Assembly (NCBI GenBank): GCA_020186115.1
Contig: WSYJ01000164.1
Location: forward strand, 186,001 to 250,000
Source: Histomonas meleagridis
Taxonomy: Eukaryota > Parabasalia > Tritrichomonadida > Dientamoebidae
DNA: 64,000 nucleotides
Reading direction: 5' to 3'
This document shows positions 38,795-49,063 of this stretch, one piece after another. A program made the translations under genes and the position numbers. Numbering within the stretch: position 1 is the stretch's first letter; each line of letters opens with the position of its first letter. The notes below the pieces were generated by a model, which was not told the DNA's origin, made no database searches, and saw only the letters and a program-made list of their open reading frames with translations.

Positions 38795-40450
38795 TTAATG
38801 ATCTAACGAAAGAAACTTTTTTTTATTTGTTATTGTCTTTTGTAAACTGTCGACAGATTTTTCTAATTCTTTAAACCTCTTCTTCAATTTCTCAATATCG
38901 AAATCTAGACCGCTACATTTCAAACTAGTTGATGGCAAATTAGTTTTACATTCTCTTTGTAAAGTTTCATATCTGTTATGTAACAAATGAATCTGTTGCA
39001 AAAGTTCATGATTTGATTTTTCTGCATCTTCAAGCATCTTAATTCTCATCAAAATGTTCGAATTATTTATGTCCCGATTTCTTAATTCTGAAATTTTAGT
39101 GTTTAACTTTTCAATTTCATCATGAAGCATTTCGTTTTCTTTAGAAATGGCTTCATTCAGAGAATGCATTTCTTTATGTTTATTTATTATCGAAGACATA
39201 TCTTTAAAGCAATCACATTCCAAATTCTTTAGCTCATTAAATAATATGTCATTCTGATTATGTTTATTTTGCGTTTTATTAAGTTTATTTTTGAGAGTTG
39301 AAATGTTTCGTTTGAGTAATTGGTTTTGTAAACGAAGTGTTGTGATTTCTTCTTTGTGGTAATGTACTTCATGAGAAAGACGATGTTTTAAAGATGAAAT
39401 TTTATTTTTTAATGATTCGTTTTCTTGTTGAAGAAGTAAATATTGTTTTTCTAATTGTTTTGTTGAATTTTTATTGATTTTGTTTTTAAGCTCATTTATT
39501 TCTTGTGAATGAAAATGTTTTAATGATTCGATTTCATCTTTCAAATCTTTGTTTTCTTGCTGAAGCAAATTTTGTTTTTCCAATTGTTTTGTTGATAATT
39601 TATTAATTTTGCTTCTGAGTTCATTGATTTCTTGTGAATGAATGTTTTTTAATGTTTCGATTTCATCTTTCAAATCTTCGTTTTCTTGCTGAAGCAAATT
39701 TTGCTTTTCCAATTGTTTTGTTGATAATTTATTAATTTTGCTTCTGAGTTCATTGATATCTTGTGAATGAACGCTTTTTAATGTTTCAATTTCTTCTTTT
39801 AAGTCTTCGTTTTCTTGTTGAAGAAATGAATTAAGTTTTTCTAATTTTTTTGTTGGATTTTTATTAATTTCAATTTTAAGCTCTTTGATTTCTTGGGAGT
39901 GTTCGTGTTTAAGTGACTCAATTTCATCTTTTAAATCTTCATTTTCTTGTTCGAGAAGAGAAATTTGTTTTTCGAATTTTTTTGTTGAGGTTTTCTCAAA
40001 TTTACTTTTAAGACCATTGATTTCCCGAAAGTGCTTTTGCTTTAACAACTCAATTTCATCCTTAAGATCGATGTTTTCTTGGAATATATCTTTATTGTAA
40101 TTAGATGATATTTGATTGACATGGAGCTTCATTTCATTTATCTTTGAGGAATACTTATGTTTCATTCCTCTGATTTTTTCTTTAAGTGCTTGATTTTCAT
40201 TTAAAAGATCTTTTGAATTCAAAGTATAAATGTTAGTTCTAGGTTTTGTTTTTTGATGAGGTTTCTGTTGTTCTTCGTTTTGAGATGATTGAAATTTTAA
40301 ACGATCTATTAATAAATGTAATATTTTAGATAGTTTAGAAACAGTGTCTTTTTCATTTAATATTTCATCAATTATAGTGTTTGTTGAAAGAGAGTCCAAT
40401 AGTAGGAGATGTCTAACTTGCTTTGCACTTTCATTAATTATTTCATTCAT
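38795..40450 (-). CDS. Coiled-coil protein with 43-residue repeats
   Basis: A 551-residue protein starts at ATG 40448-40450. The N-terminal 90 residues are non-repetitive. Residues about 130-340 contain five or so 43-residue coiled-coil repeats (QENEDLKDEIE.LK, HSQEINELRSKINK, KQLEKQ). Further coiled coil follows to the C-terminus. No GRIP, motor or other catalytic domain is seen. It could be a cytoskeletal or tethering protein; family not recognised. A Myb-like AAACGG motif is 9-15 bases upstream of the start. Confidence 0.75.
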   Translation of the reverse strand: MNEIINESAKQVRHLLLLDSLSTNTIIDEILNEKDTVSKLSKILHLLIDRLKFQSSQNEEQQKPHQKTKPRTNIYTLNSKDLLNENQALKEKIRGMKHKYSSKINEMKLHVNQISSNYNKDIFQENIDLKDEIELLKQKHFREINGLKSKFEKTSTKKFEKQISLLEQENEDLKDEIESLKHEHSQEIKELKIEINKNPTKKLEKLNSFLQQENEDLKEEIETLKSVHSQDINELRSKINKLSTKQLEKQNLLQQENEDLKDEIETLKNIHSQEINELRSKINKLSTKQLEKQNLLQQENKDLKDEIESLKHFHSQEINELKNKINKNSTKQLEKQYLLLQQENESLKNKISSLKHRLSHEVHYHKEEITTLRLQNQLLKRNISTLKNKLNKTQNKHNQNDILFNELKNLECDCFKDMSSIINKHKEMHSLNEAISKENEMLHDEIEKLNTKISELRNRDINNSNILMRIKMLEDAEKSNHELLQQIHLLHNRYETLQRECKTNLPSTSLKCSGLDFDIEKLKKRFKELEKSVDSLQKTITNKKKFLSLDH

Positions 40451-40915
40451 TTTAAATTAAACGGCTTTTAAACGTCCTACAAGAAATATTTCAAAAGAAT
40501 TTAATCGTAATCATGTATATTTTATAAATTATTCAAAAGGTTTATTTCTTCTGTTAATCTTGATTATAATCAAGACATAAATGTGTGAATATTGCTTTTG
40601 GAGAACGCCTAAATATGGGGATTAAAATATTTGTTATATAACATGAAAAAAAAATATTCTAATGTCCAATGATGTGAAAACATTAACTGATTATTACATA
40701 AATAAAAGATATTATGTAACATAAATTAAGTGAACAAAAAATTTAATGAATGTATTGGTTTGTAAGTTAATAAGTTCATTACCAGATGGCTCTATTGAAA
40801 AAATATTTTCAAAAAAATGGAAAAAACACCATTATCTTCCATTCAATTTTCAATAGTTTATATAAGGAACATTATACCTGCCCAAATATCCCCTCAAAGA
40901 CAAATTATTTACAAT
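40451..40915. other. Divergent intergenic region
   Basis: About 465 bp between the coiled-coil gene and the intron-bearing Rab. AAACGG at 40459 and AAACGTCC at about 40470 are close to the coiled-coil gene. No additional gene is seen. Confidence 0.5.
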
Positions 40916-41577
40916 ATGAGCTTGGGCGATTAGTTTGTTTCTTTTCTAACAACCAGTGATTTTCTTTTCAGTATACTTTAATTCTAACATCAGAAGTTCT
41001 CATTGTAGGTGAGTCAGGCGTAGGTAAAAGTTGTCTCTTGATACGTTTCACTGAAGATATTTTTATCGAAAATTATATCTCGACAATAGGTGTAGATTTT
41101 AAAATTAGAACTATCAACCAGGATGGTAAGGTAGTTAAACTCCAGATTTGGGATACTGCAGGTCAAGAAAGGTTCCGAGCAATAACAAAATCATATTATC
41201 ATGGTAGTCATGGTATTGTTATCGTTTATGATATTACAGATCGCAAAACCTTCGACAAGGTTAAGGATTGGATGGAACAAATCCAACAATCCGAGACAAG
41301 CGAAGAAACATGTAAAATCTTAATCGGTAACAAATGTGATTTGGTTAATAACAGGGAAGTTTCAGTCGAAGAGGGCGAACAGTTGGCGCGTGAGTACGAC
41401 ATTCCGTTCATGGAAACTAGTGCAAAAGATTCATTAAATGTGGACAATTTGTTTTACACAATGGCAACAGCAATGAAAGAAAACGCAGGAGTGAAGCCAT
41501 CTCAGAACGCTGATACGAACAGTAGCTACCAATTAAAAGGACAAAGTGTTGGAAATAAGCAAAAGTGCAAATGCTAA
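40916..41577 (+). CDS. Rab1/Rab8-like GTPase with two ultra-short introns
   Basis: Exons are 40916-40932, 40957-40970 (14 nt) and 40994-41577. Splicing joins 615 nt, exactly 205 codons. It gives an N-terminus MSLGDYDFLFKVLIVGESGVGKSC (read in two parts), where YDFLFK is the classic Rab1/8/10 start and GESGVGKS the P-loop. Unspliced, there is a stop 15 bases after the ATG and no in-frame start before the P-loop. The rest has STIGVDFKIRT, WDTAGQERFRAITKSYYHG, NKCD, ETSAK and a prenylated KCKC end. It is expected in ER-Golgi or exocytic transport. Confidence 0.88.
40933..40956 (+). other. Intron 1, 24 nt
   Basis: It starts GTTTGT and ends TTCTAACAACCAG. The CTAAC branch motif is fused to the 3' splice site, as in parabasalid introns (consensus ACTAACACACAG). 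Removal completes the Tyr codon TA|T. Confidence 0.82.
40971..40993 (+). other. Intron 2, 23 nt
   Basis: It starts GTATAC and ends TTCTAACATCAG, sharing the TTCTAAC-A-.CAG end with intron 1. Removal completes the Lys codon A|AA and restores the P-loop frame. Confidence 0.82.
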
Positions 41578-42030
41578 ACTTAAAAAAATCGTTGCAATTT
41601 CTTGTTGAGAATGAGAAATTATGATGAATGTTTGTGAAAATTTTTTGGAAATATATAGAAATCAAATACATTCAAATTTGAAATTTGCAAATTAAAAGTT
41701 CTTTTTCCTATCGCTAAACATTATGTTTGCAGATAATAAATCTCAATTATTGATTCCAATTATTTTATTTTATATAACTTATTATTTCTTATTTTAACAA
41801 AGATAAGGGATGGAATCAATATGTTTATCCAATATTTGTACATTTTCAGCTTCAAAAATTTAAAAAAAAATTATTTAACGCGATATTGACTATAAAAACT
41901 AATATTTTTACTTACATATTTATAGGTTTGTGAAAATTATTATAATTTTATGAATGCAAAGATAATTTCTGTATTTGAAGTTGATTTAAAACTTCTTTCT
42001 CCTTAGTTTCTGTATGAGATTTCTTTATTT
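41578..42030. other. Intergenic between convergent genes
   Basis: AT-rich; no supported feature seen. Confidence 0.5.
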
Positions 42031-44028
42031 TTAAGGATGTTCGTTCGTGTTATGATTATTTTCATTTTGCAAATTTTGTGTTTCATTATTATGTTCACTT
42101 TCATCAATTTGTATTACGTTTTCACTATTTTGTATTTGATTATTTACATTTTCATTATTATATTTATTTTCACTAATTTGTGTTGTGCTTTCATTATTTT
42201 GGACTTCATTTTCAGTAATTTGTTCGTTTTCGTTAATTTGTATTTGGATATTTGTATTCTCGTTATTAAGTTCAATCTCATTATTTTGCATTTGATGAAT
42301 GTGCACTACTTCTCCACTGTTTTGTGTTAAACTTTCGTTGCTTTGTATTTCATTTTCATTATTATTTATATTTTCACTATTTTGCACTGTACTTTCATTG
42401 ATTTGCATTTGATTATTCATATTTTCGTTGTTTTGCTCATTTTCATTACTTTGTGTTATGTTTTCACTGTTTTGTATTTCATTTTCGTTATTATTTATGA
42501 TTTCACTATTTTGTGTTGAATTTTCGTTATTTTGAGCTTCATTTTCAGTAATTTGTTCGTTTTCATTGTTTTGTGTTGTATTTTCTCGACTTTGTGCTTG
42601 ATCATTTAAAATTTCACTATTTTGTCTTAAATTCTTATTACTTTGTGTTGTATTTTCGCTATTTTGCGTTTGATTATTTTCATTATTCTGAGCTTCATTT
42701 TCATTGCTTAGATTATTTTCAATATTTTGTGTTATTCTTTCATTGTTTTGAATTTGATTATTTGCATTTTCATTATTTTGAGCTTCATTTTCATTGCTTT
42801 GATTATTTTCATTATTTTGTATTATTCTTTCATTATTTTGAATTTGATTATTTGCATTTTCATTATTTTGAGCTTCGTTTTCATTATTTTGTGCTTGATC
42901 TTTTGCATTTTCGTTACTTGAAGCTTTATCTCTTTTTTGTTTCTTCTCTTTCTTTTTGTTCTTATGATGGTGCTTTCCCTTATGTTTTCTTTTCGATTTC
43001 TCAGCGTTTCTTTTCATCATTTTCTCTGCCTCTTCTTGTATTTCTTGAGCGAATTTACTTTTCGATTCTTTATTCTCGACATCATCGCCACCCATCATAT
43101 TCGTAAATGAAGAAAAATGGAAAGTTGAACTTTGCAATTTCCTACACACAGTCACTCTTACACTTGTCGTATTGACACCGAAACATTTAAGTGCAAATAA
43201 TACTCCGTATGATATCCACGTCTCTTTACGTACACTATTATGTCCGCCAGGTAACTCCATTAGATGTTTCTCTGTAGATGGATATAGTTCATAAAGACGT
43301 TTGCATTGTTCAAATGGTATAAATTTATCCATTTGCGCATGCCCAAATATAACTGGAACAAAAAATTCATGTCTCGATGTAAGCGGTGAAACATCTTCAA
43401 GATGAAAACCTGCACGTGAATAAACTGCTTTTTTGAGATACCAGAGAACAGAAGGTATGACAAAATTGGGAATACCTAAAGAAGATGCTATGGCAGTGCA
43501 CATATCAATAATGGACGTAAATGAAGAATCAGAAATTTTGGCAATGACATGTGGATGATCAACCAAAAGAGCAGTGGCTGCCCCCATAGAACGACCCCAA
43601 AGAATAAATGGACCCATGTGAAAAGTTGAATGTAAGATTTGAATAAGATATTCTGTATCTTGTTGTTCAAAATACCCAAGAGAAACATACTCACCTTCGC
43701 TACAACCACACCCTGCAAAGTCAAAACAAAACACAAATACACCATGAGGACAGAAGTTGGGTACTAAAAATTGACCTTCAAGTTGTGAAGAAGCATTCCC
43801 ATGCAGATATACAATGCATGGTCCACCATGAAGTGGGTCAAAATCTGCTGCATGATAAATAGAACCAATGATGTTGATATCCCTAGAATTTTTGAAAGAG
43901 ACTGGGTGCCGTAGAAATACTGAATTTACTTCGCTTACTTGAAGAACTAAAGGAAGCTCTTCATGATTGTATTCGTGTCTAGGCGGTCTGATAATTGCAT
44001 TTATTGCTTGCTCTATGTATCCGCCCAT
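42031..44028 (-). CDS. Alpha/beta hydrolase (ABHD17/Bem46-like) with Asn/Glu/Gln-repeat tail
   Basis: The first ATG is 44026-44028 (665 residues). Residues 40-285 form a hydrolase: oxyanion strand IVYLHGNASS, FDFAGCGCSEGEY, the nucleophile elbow GRSMG (Ser147), acid Asp234 in HAQMDKFIPF and His263 in GGHNS. All three catalytic residues are present. A lysine-rich linker (KHKGKHHHKNKKKEKK) precedes about 290 residues of QNNEN-type low-complexity repeats to the end. The fold suggests a serine hydrolase on lipids or depalmitoylation. The tail is an addition not typical of the family. Confidence 0.85.
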   Translation of the reverse strand: MGGYIEQAINAIIRPPRHEYNHEELPLVLQVSEVNSVFLRHPVSFKNSRDINIIGSIYHAADFDPLHGGPCIVYLHGNASSQLEGQFLVPNFCPHGVFVFCFDFAGCGCSEGEYVSLGYFEQQDTEYLIQILHSTFHMGPFILWGRSMGAATALLVDHPHVIAKISDSSFTSIIDMCTAIASSLGIPNFVIPSVLWYLKKAVYSRAGFHLEDVSPLTSRHEFFVPVIFGHAQMDKFIPFEQCKRLYELYPSTEKHLMELPGGHNSVRKETWISYGVLFALKCFGVNTTSVRVTVCRKLQSSTFHFSSFTNMMGGDDVENKESKSKFAQEIQEEAEKMMKRNAEKSKRKHKGKHHHKNKKKEKKQKRDKASSNENAKDQAQNNENEAQNNENANNQIQNNERIIQNNENNQSNENEAQNNENANNQIQNNERITQNIENNLSNENEAQNNENNQTQNSENTTQSNKNLRQNSEILNDQAQSRENTTQNNENEQITENEAQNNENSTQNSEIINNNENEIQNSENITQSNENEQNNENMNNQMQINESTVQNSENINNNENEIQSNESLTQNSGEVVHIHQMQNNEIELNNENTNIQIQINENEQITENEVQNNESTTQISENKYNNENVNNQIQNSENVIQIDESEHNNETQNLQNENNHNTNEHP

Positions 44029-44620
44029 AGTTGATATTTGAGGGCAAGCGGTTTTATCAACAATTGGATTCAATTTTCTTTAAACCAGAAAAAACAAAAG
44101 AAATTTGATGGAATCCCTAACAATTTTTTGTTTGAAATGGGTCATTGCACATTTGCATAAACTATTCTATAGCTTATCCAAAACTTTTTTGGTATCCTTC
44201 GCGATTTACAAAAATATTATTCTCCATTCAACCCTAGACAATTTCAACCTTCTATCAAAGCATTTTGCTCTATGAAACAAATTTCCTTCTAAGTAATTAC
44301 TCTAATTATAATTTTGAAAAAAAAAAAATTGCCAAAGAATGAAATTATCAAGCAAAAATGTAGTTACTTGTTATCAACAATTTATATACAAAATGCAGTT
44401 ACCATTAATTTTCATATTCATTTAATATTATTATTTCTTTGCGTTTGTTTTTCAAGAAAATAATCAATTTCCTTCAATGTAATTTATAAATATAATATAA
44501 GCTCATAAAAAAGTCACTAAGGATATCAGCATCGACATTTTTTTTATTTTAATTACATTAAATTTCCTGCGCCAATAAATTATTTTCATCTTTTTACTAA
44601 AATGTTAATTCCAATTCTTT
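44029..44620. other. Intergenic, no gene seen
   Basis: About 590 bp of AT-rich DNA between two minus-strand genes. It presumably includes the promoter of the hydrolase and the 3' flank of the Vps18-like gene. Confidence 0.5.
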
Positions 44621-46171
44621 TTACTCAGGCATACTCCACTTTTCAGCTTCATCTCTGTCACCCTCGAAGGGCATTCCCAATATTACCAGCGCAGCCATTC
44701 CGCACGCTGGGCACGATTGCTTCAGCTTTCCGATTTGTTCCATGTCGTCTTGTGCGTATCCCATCGACGCGAGGTAACAACTTGTGTGCACCAAATGTCC
44801 GCACGGAAACACTTCGAACTGTGCGTCGCACGAAGGCTTTCCGCATATGTAACAAATTGCTTGTGATGGCTCGACAACTAATGGAGTCAATACAGGCGAC
44901 GAAATGATATTTCTTTGTTCATCGATTCTCTTTTCGATGAGTGTTCGCGTATCTTCGATGTTTTTAATCTCATTTGAAGATTCTTGAACAGCGTCAGCAA
45001 TGATATGCTGGAGTGAATTAAGATCAACGTTAGATGGTATAAGTGGAAAGATATCATTTAACGTGAGCTTTTTAGATTTGCTTGCTGCTGATATTAATGC
45101 ATCAAAATCACAATCACTAGGCGCTTTTGTGGGATCACCACATAAGCGGAGCGCTTGAAGCCAACATTGCTTGGAATCATGCGCCGTGCTAAGCGGACCA
45201 TCAAGAAGCGCAATGGTGCTCGCCATTGAATCCTTGATTGAATAGTTTATTGAGAGGTTATGGCGGTTATGACACCTTGCAAAGACTTTTGATGAGAGTG
45301 AATACATTCCATGACGAATTAAAAACGCTACAAAGTAGTCTTTGTCGAGTGACTTGAATGCAGGATCGTCGAAGAGAGAAATAATCTTCTTCTCTTGTTT
45401 TAAGACAGCAAGAAGAATGAAATATAATAAGATTTGACAAGGTTGGGTAAATAGTCCTTGTTCAAAGAATGATTCATATGCTGAAAGTGTGGCATCTTGA
45501 AGGTTTTTTGGTAGGCTAGTGCAGGTAAGTGATAATTCAACAAGAGTATCAAATATAATTGACATTTTAGGTTGTTGGCTTGTAAGCATTTCTTGAAGAC
45601 AAACTGTGTTTAGGTTAAGAATACGAAGGTAAGCTTGGCGCTGCATGAGCTCATTGACGTTTGCAACATATGTTCTCAAATTTTCGGCAGATGGATCTTT
45701 GATAAGAAGAAAATATGAAACAAGAGTGCCAAAGTCACCAAAAGCAATACAGGCAGGGTGAAGTAGGGTGAGTTCACCAGAATGGAGAATATATTTCATA
45801 ACAATCTTTTGATTAAGATATTGTTTGAATTCTGTAATAAATCTTGTAATCCTTTCAATCTCATTTTTCTTTTCTTTTTTTTCCATTAGTTTTAATTCAA
45901 ATATAGCTACTTGGAGGTAAAGATGACAAACAATTTGTTGTGAACTATGAGATAAACTTAAAAAATAAGCACTCTTGTACAAGTATGCCATGAGCATTCT
46001 AGGGCAATTGTAAATAATTTTAATAACGTGTTTGAATGATAATTTTTGTTTTAGTATTGTTTCAGCAGCTACATCATAGTCTCCGTCTTGGATGTACTTG
46101 ATCGCTTTTGGTGGTAGTATAGTGTTAGCAACTTTATTCTGAAAAAGGGGTTCGTGTACAAACAGAGACAT
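44621..46171 (-). CDS. Vps18-like HOPS/CORVET protein lacking the beta-propeller
   Basis: This 516-residue protein starts at ATG 46169-46171. It corresponds to the C-terminal half of Vps18/Pep3. There is a helical clathrin-repeat-like solenoid, then LTLNDIFPLIPSNVDLN, a coiled-coil helix and VVEPSQAICYICGKP. It ends with a RING-type FPCGHLVHTSC and CPACG. Full-length Vps18 is about 900-1000 residues with an N-terminal propeller, which is absent here. No upstream coding frame supplies it. The complex tethers late endosomes and lysosomes and is recruited by Rabs. Confidence 0.75.
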   Translation of the reverse strand: MSLFVHEPLFQNKVANTILPPKAIKYIQDGDYDVAAETILKQKLSFKHVIKIIYNCPRMLMAYLYKSAYFLSLSHSSQQIVCHLYLQVAIFELKLMEKKEKKNEIERITRFITEFKQYLNQKIVMKYILHSGELTLLHPACIAFGDFGTLVSYFLLIKDPSAENLRTYVANVNELMQRQAYLRILNLNTVCLQEMLTSQQPKMSIIFDTLVELSLTCTSLPKNLQDATLSAYESFFEQGLFTQPCQILLYFILLAVLKQEKKIISLFDDPAFKSLDKDYFVAFLIRHGMYSLSSKVFARCHNRHNLSINYSIKDSMASTIALLDGPLSTAHDSKQCWLQALRLCGDPTKAPSDCDFDALISAASKSKKLTLNDIFPLIPSNVDLNSLQHIIADAVQESSNEIKNIEDTRTLIEKRIDEQRNIISSPVLTPLVVEPSQAICYICGKPSCDAQFEVFPCGHLVHTSCYLASMGYAQDDMEQIGKLKQSCPACGMAALVILGMPFEGDRDEAEKWSMPE

Positions 46172-46551
46172 TATTTTAATTTCGGCAATTGTTGCAAGAG
46201 GTATTTGAAACTTTTTGAATATACTAAGGTGAACGTTAAAGTTCCCAGCATTTTAAAATAACTTTTTGAATCATTTTTGATCTTACAGCAAAAATTCGAA
46301 TTATTTTGAAAAAGAAGATTTCGAAAAATTACGCATTAAGAAATTGAACATTAGTCACCACCAATCAAATGGTTTTTTGTATTTGTGATTCTTATGAAAA
46401 TATAGACTAAAAACCACTTACATTCAAAGCAATGAAACATCAAATAAAAGATAAACCATTCAATAATACATAAAAAACAACGGTTGGTGAAGGAACGTTT
46501 AATGTAGTTTTCTGTGACTTTTTGAGTAAAATTACGATAAAAATTATTAAA
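46172..46551. other. Intergenic with promoter motifs
   Basis: GAACGTTAAAG (46231) and AAACTTTTTGAAT (46208) lie upstream of the Vps18-like start. The remainder shows no gene. Confidence 0.45.
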
Positions 46552-47094
46552 TTACTTCGGACAATATTTTTCCATGTACTCTTCAGCTTTGTTTTTGAAA
46601 GCAGGGAAATTTTGTATGTACTGTGTAGCAGCTTCAATGTTCAAAGGATCTTTTGGATTTGGCTGATTAAATAAGTATTGAAATGATGCAACGAAAGCAT
46701 TAATTGTAGTGATTGGACTGTAGTTTTTACGGAGGATACTTATACAAACACCTCCTTCTGGTGGTTCTGAAAGATTTGGATGCCATGTTCTTGTAAGAAT
46801 TTTTACTTTTGGTCGTTCAATTGGCCATTCGTCAGGTATTATGAACTCGAAATCGAACTTATGATTCTTATATAATCCCTGTTGTACAACAATTCGAAGA
46901 ATAAAATGTTGGATATTTCCAGGTTCAGGAAAAGAAATTTCAACATCACCACATTCAGGAAGCTCATCGAGATCTCTTTGGAGTCTAATTTGGCATGGAG
47001 TAATTTGTTTCGATGCAGACTTCTTCGGTGGCATTGTATGCTTCTGGTCTTTGGAATTTACCCTTTTTGCCATTATTTTACCCTTTGTTTTCAT
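46552..47094 (-). CDS. UBC12: NEDD8-conjugating enzyme Ubc12/UBE2M-like
   Basis: The first ATG is 47092-47094 (180 residues; later Mets at residue 8 and near 21 are alternatives). A basic N-terminal extension precedes the UBC fold. The active site is HPNLSEPPEGGVCISILR with Cys117. YLFNQPNPKDPLNIEAA and QNFPAFKNKAEEYMEKYC are Ubc12-like. The enzyme would transfer NEDD8 to cullins. The extension matches the E1/Dcn1-docking N-terminus of Ubc12 in position. Confidence 0.85.
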   Translation of the reverse strand: MKTKGKIMAKRVNSKDQKHTMPPKKSASKQITPCQIRLQRDLDELPECGDVEISFPEPGNIQHFILRIVVQQGLYKNHKFDFEFIIPDEWPIERPKVKILTRTWHPNLSEPPEGGVCISILRKNYSPITTINAFVASFQYLFNQPNPKDPLNIEAATQYIQNFPAFKNKAEEYMEKYCPK

Positions 47095-47419
47095 GCGTGA
47101 ACTCACTTCATTCCATCACGATTGTAGAAAGGTACCAAGAAGATCAATTACACGAATTATTGTATATAAATTCAAGTAATCCTTATTATATTATCACAAT
47201 ATTTTTTTTGTTAAGCAAATTTTAATTTCAACTAAATTCCGATTCTAAATTTGTCTAGGCTCTTACTAAGCATTTGGCTGTAAAAAAAAAAAAAGAGTCG
47301 TAACTTTTTAAATAGCATTTAAAACAGGTGTTGCAAAACAAGCTGTAAAGCATTTAACCTGACATTTTTGCATTTTTCACAAAAAATAATAGCAAAAAAT
47401 ATTTTTATCAATAAATTGT

Positions 47420-47436
47420 AAACGGAATAACGGTTT
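47420..47436. promoter_or_regulatory. Double AACGG motif
   Basis: AAACGGAATAACGGTTT sits 48-64 bases upstream of the ATG at 47484. It has two direct AACGG cores 9 bp apart. Confidence 0.45.
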
Positions 47437-47483
47437 CAATTGAAAGAAAGGCTTAACGTATTAAATATCAACAACAAAAGCGC

Positions 47484-48491
47484 ATGAGCGAAACAAAAGA
47501 AGCAAAGAAAGAAGTTCTCAAGCAACTCAGTGGTTCTGATGTAGGGGACAATGACATTCTTCCTGAGAAACTTCGTTTATATGTTTCACAAGAAATTTGG
47601 AGTGGTTGGAGTCCTATTCGTCGAGAGTCATTTAAACAAATTATCAAAAATCCAAATTCCTTTTTTTATCGAAACCGCCCACCAGGCGATCCCCAAAAGT
47701 ATGGTCGTTTTACTCCCGAAGAAGAAAAACAATTTATTGAACGATTAAAATATTTTCGGCAAACACTCAAAATTGAGGACGGCCTTTGGGGCCTCTTTTC
47801 AGTTCCACTTCGCGGGCGTCTTGGTTATCAATGTAGTAATTTTTATCGACAACTTATTCGCGATGGTAAAATTAAAGACAGTCGCTATTCCACAGAATCT
47901 GATGGTAAGCTTCATTTTAGTCGTGGTAGCACTGCACCAGCTCCACCAGAATCAATTCGTATTCTTGAAAACGAAGCATTTGAGTTTATTAAACAATCCA
48001 TTTCAAGCGAAGACGGGAGCATCCCCGTTGTTTCTGCCCCAATCCAAATAGATTCTAGTCAGCCAACTCGATTTAAGCAAACTCAATTTCGAACAAATAC
48101 GTCACGGCAATCAGGCAGTCCTACAGTGAATAGCCTTTCACATCTCTTTGGGAAACGGCGCAAAAACTTATCAGAAAAGAAGTATGATCCAAATCGTGGT
48201 GAACTTGATAGCGATGATAAAGAAGAAAAACAACCAAAACCACCAAAAAACACGCAGCTTGACCGTTGTCCGTTATGTGGTGCAATTGATCCGATGACAA
48301 ATGAACCAATCAAAACACCAATGATGGATCTTTTAGGATTTGTAATGGATTTAAACTCTTGGAGAAGAGTCTTCAGATATGGGGAACAGCCGCCATGTTC
48401 TACTGTAGCTGAATCGGAAAACGACTTAATACAGATTACACCTTTGAATTTTGAACAACTTCGTTTACTCGTTAGTAATTTTGCGTGCTAA
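47484..48491 (+). CDS. Myb/SANT-like protein with a C-terminal CxxC motif
   Basis: A 335-residue protein starts at ATG 47484. Residues about 70-140 have a Myb/SANT-like pattern (YGRFTPEEEKQFIERLKYFRQ, then DGLWGLFSVPLRGRLGYQC). A Ser/Arg-rich middle has KRRKNLSEKKYDP. The C-terminus is DRCPLCGAIDPMTNEPIKTP, MDLLGFVMDLNSWRRVF. This looks like a U-box or small zinc-type fold with only one visible CxxC. The family is not recognised, but chromatin or DNA binding is plausible. Confidence 0.65.
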   Translation: MSETKEAKKEVLKQLSGSDVGDNDILPEKLRLYVSQEIWSGWSPIRRESFKQIIKNPNSFFYRNRPPGDPQKYGRFTPEEEKQFIERLKYFRQTLKIEDGLWGLFSVPLRGRLGYQCSNFYRQLIRDGKIKDSRYSTESDGKLHFSRGSTAPAPPESIRILENEAFEFIKQSISSEDGSIPVVSAPIQIDSSQPTRFKQTQFRTNTSRQSGSPTVNSLSHLFGKRRKNLSEKKYDPNRGELDSDDKEEKQPKPPKNTQLDRCPLCGAIDPMTNEPIKTPMMDLLGFVMDLNSWRRVFRYGEQPPCSTVAESENDLIQITPLNFEQLRLLVSNFAC

Positions 48492-49063
48492 ATAAAACGA
48501 AAACATGAATGAAAAATAGATTAAATAAACTTTTCTAAACATTTTATGATTTACATTTTCTTTCTTAAGCAATGCATTTTCATTTTATTTAACTCATAGA
48601 ATTAATAATGAATTATAGGTACATTCATGATAAAGAATTGTTTTGTTAAATAAACATCGTTTTTTAACAATATTCTTTAGGATTTACAACTGCTTCAATA
48701 AGATGAATTTAAAATACTTATTAAATACGAATATAATTTAATCATGTTATAATTAATTTTTCTTCGATTAAAACTTAATGACTTAATAGATGATTATGAA
48801 AACCAAAAACAACAATACAACAAGATCAACGAACGAATGCAAATCATTAGCAACATTTATATATCCAAATACATTTTCACTTTAAGCCAAAGTTATTTAA
48901 GATATTTATATTTCATCACATATACATTTGTATTTCATAAACTATTTAAATTCATAAAATTAAAATTATTAAAAAATATGAAACAAAAAATAAAGAGTAC
49001 GATGCTAAAAAAAAAATGATTCTCATCCAGATTATACGATATTTTATTATATATTTTTCAAAA
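48492..49063. other. Intergenic, no gene seen
   Basis: About 570 bp, very AT-rich, between convergent genes. A 60-codon frame at 48837 has low-complexity composition and is not supported. Confidence 0.5.

Noticed and set aside
42037-43106. Plus-strand hydrophobic ORFs resembling membrane proteins
   Set aside because: They are the antisense of the Asn/Glu/Gln repeat tail of the hydrolase, and their composition is explained by it.
44602-44907. Plus-strand ORF opposite the RING region of the Vps18-like gene
   Set aside because: Antisense shadow. The minus-strand frame carries clear zinc-binding motifs.
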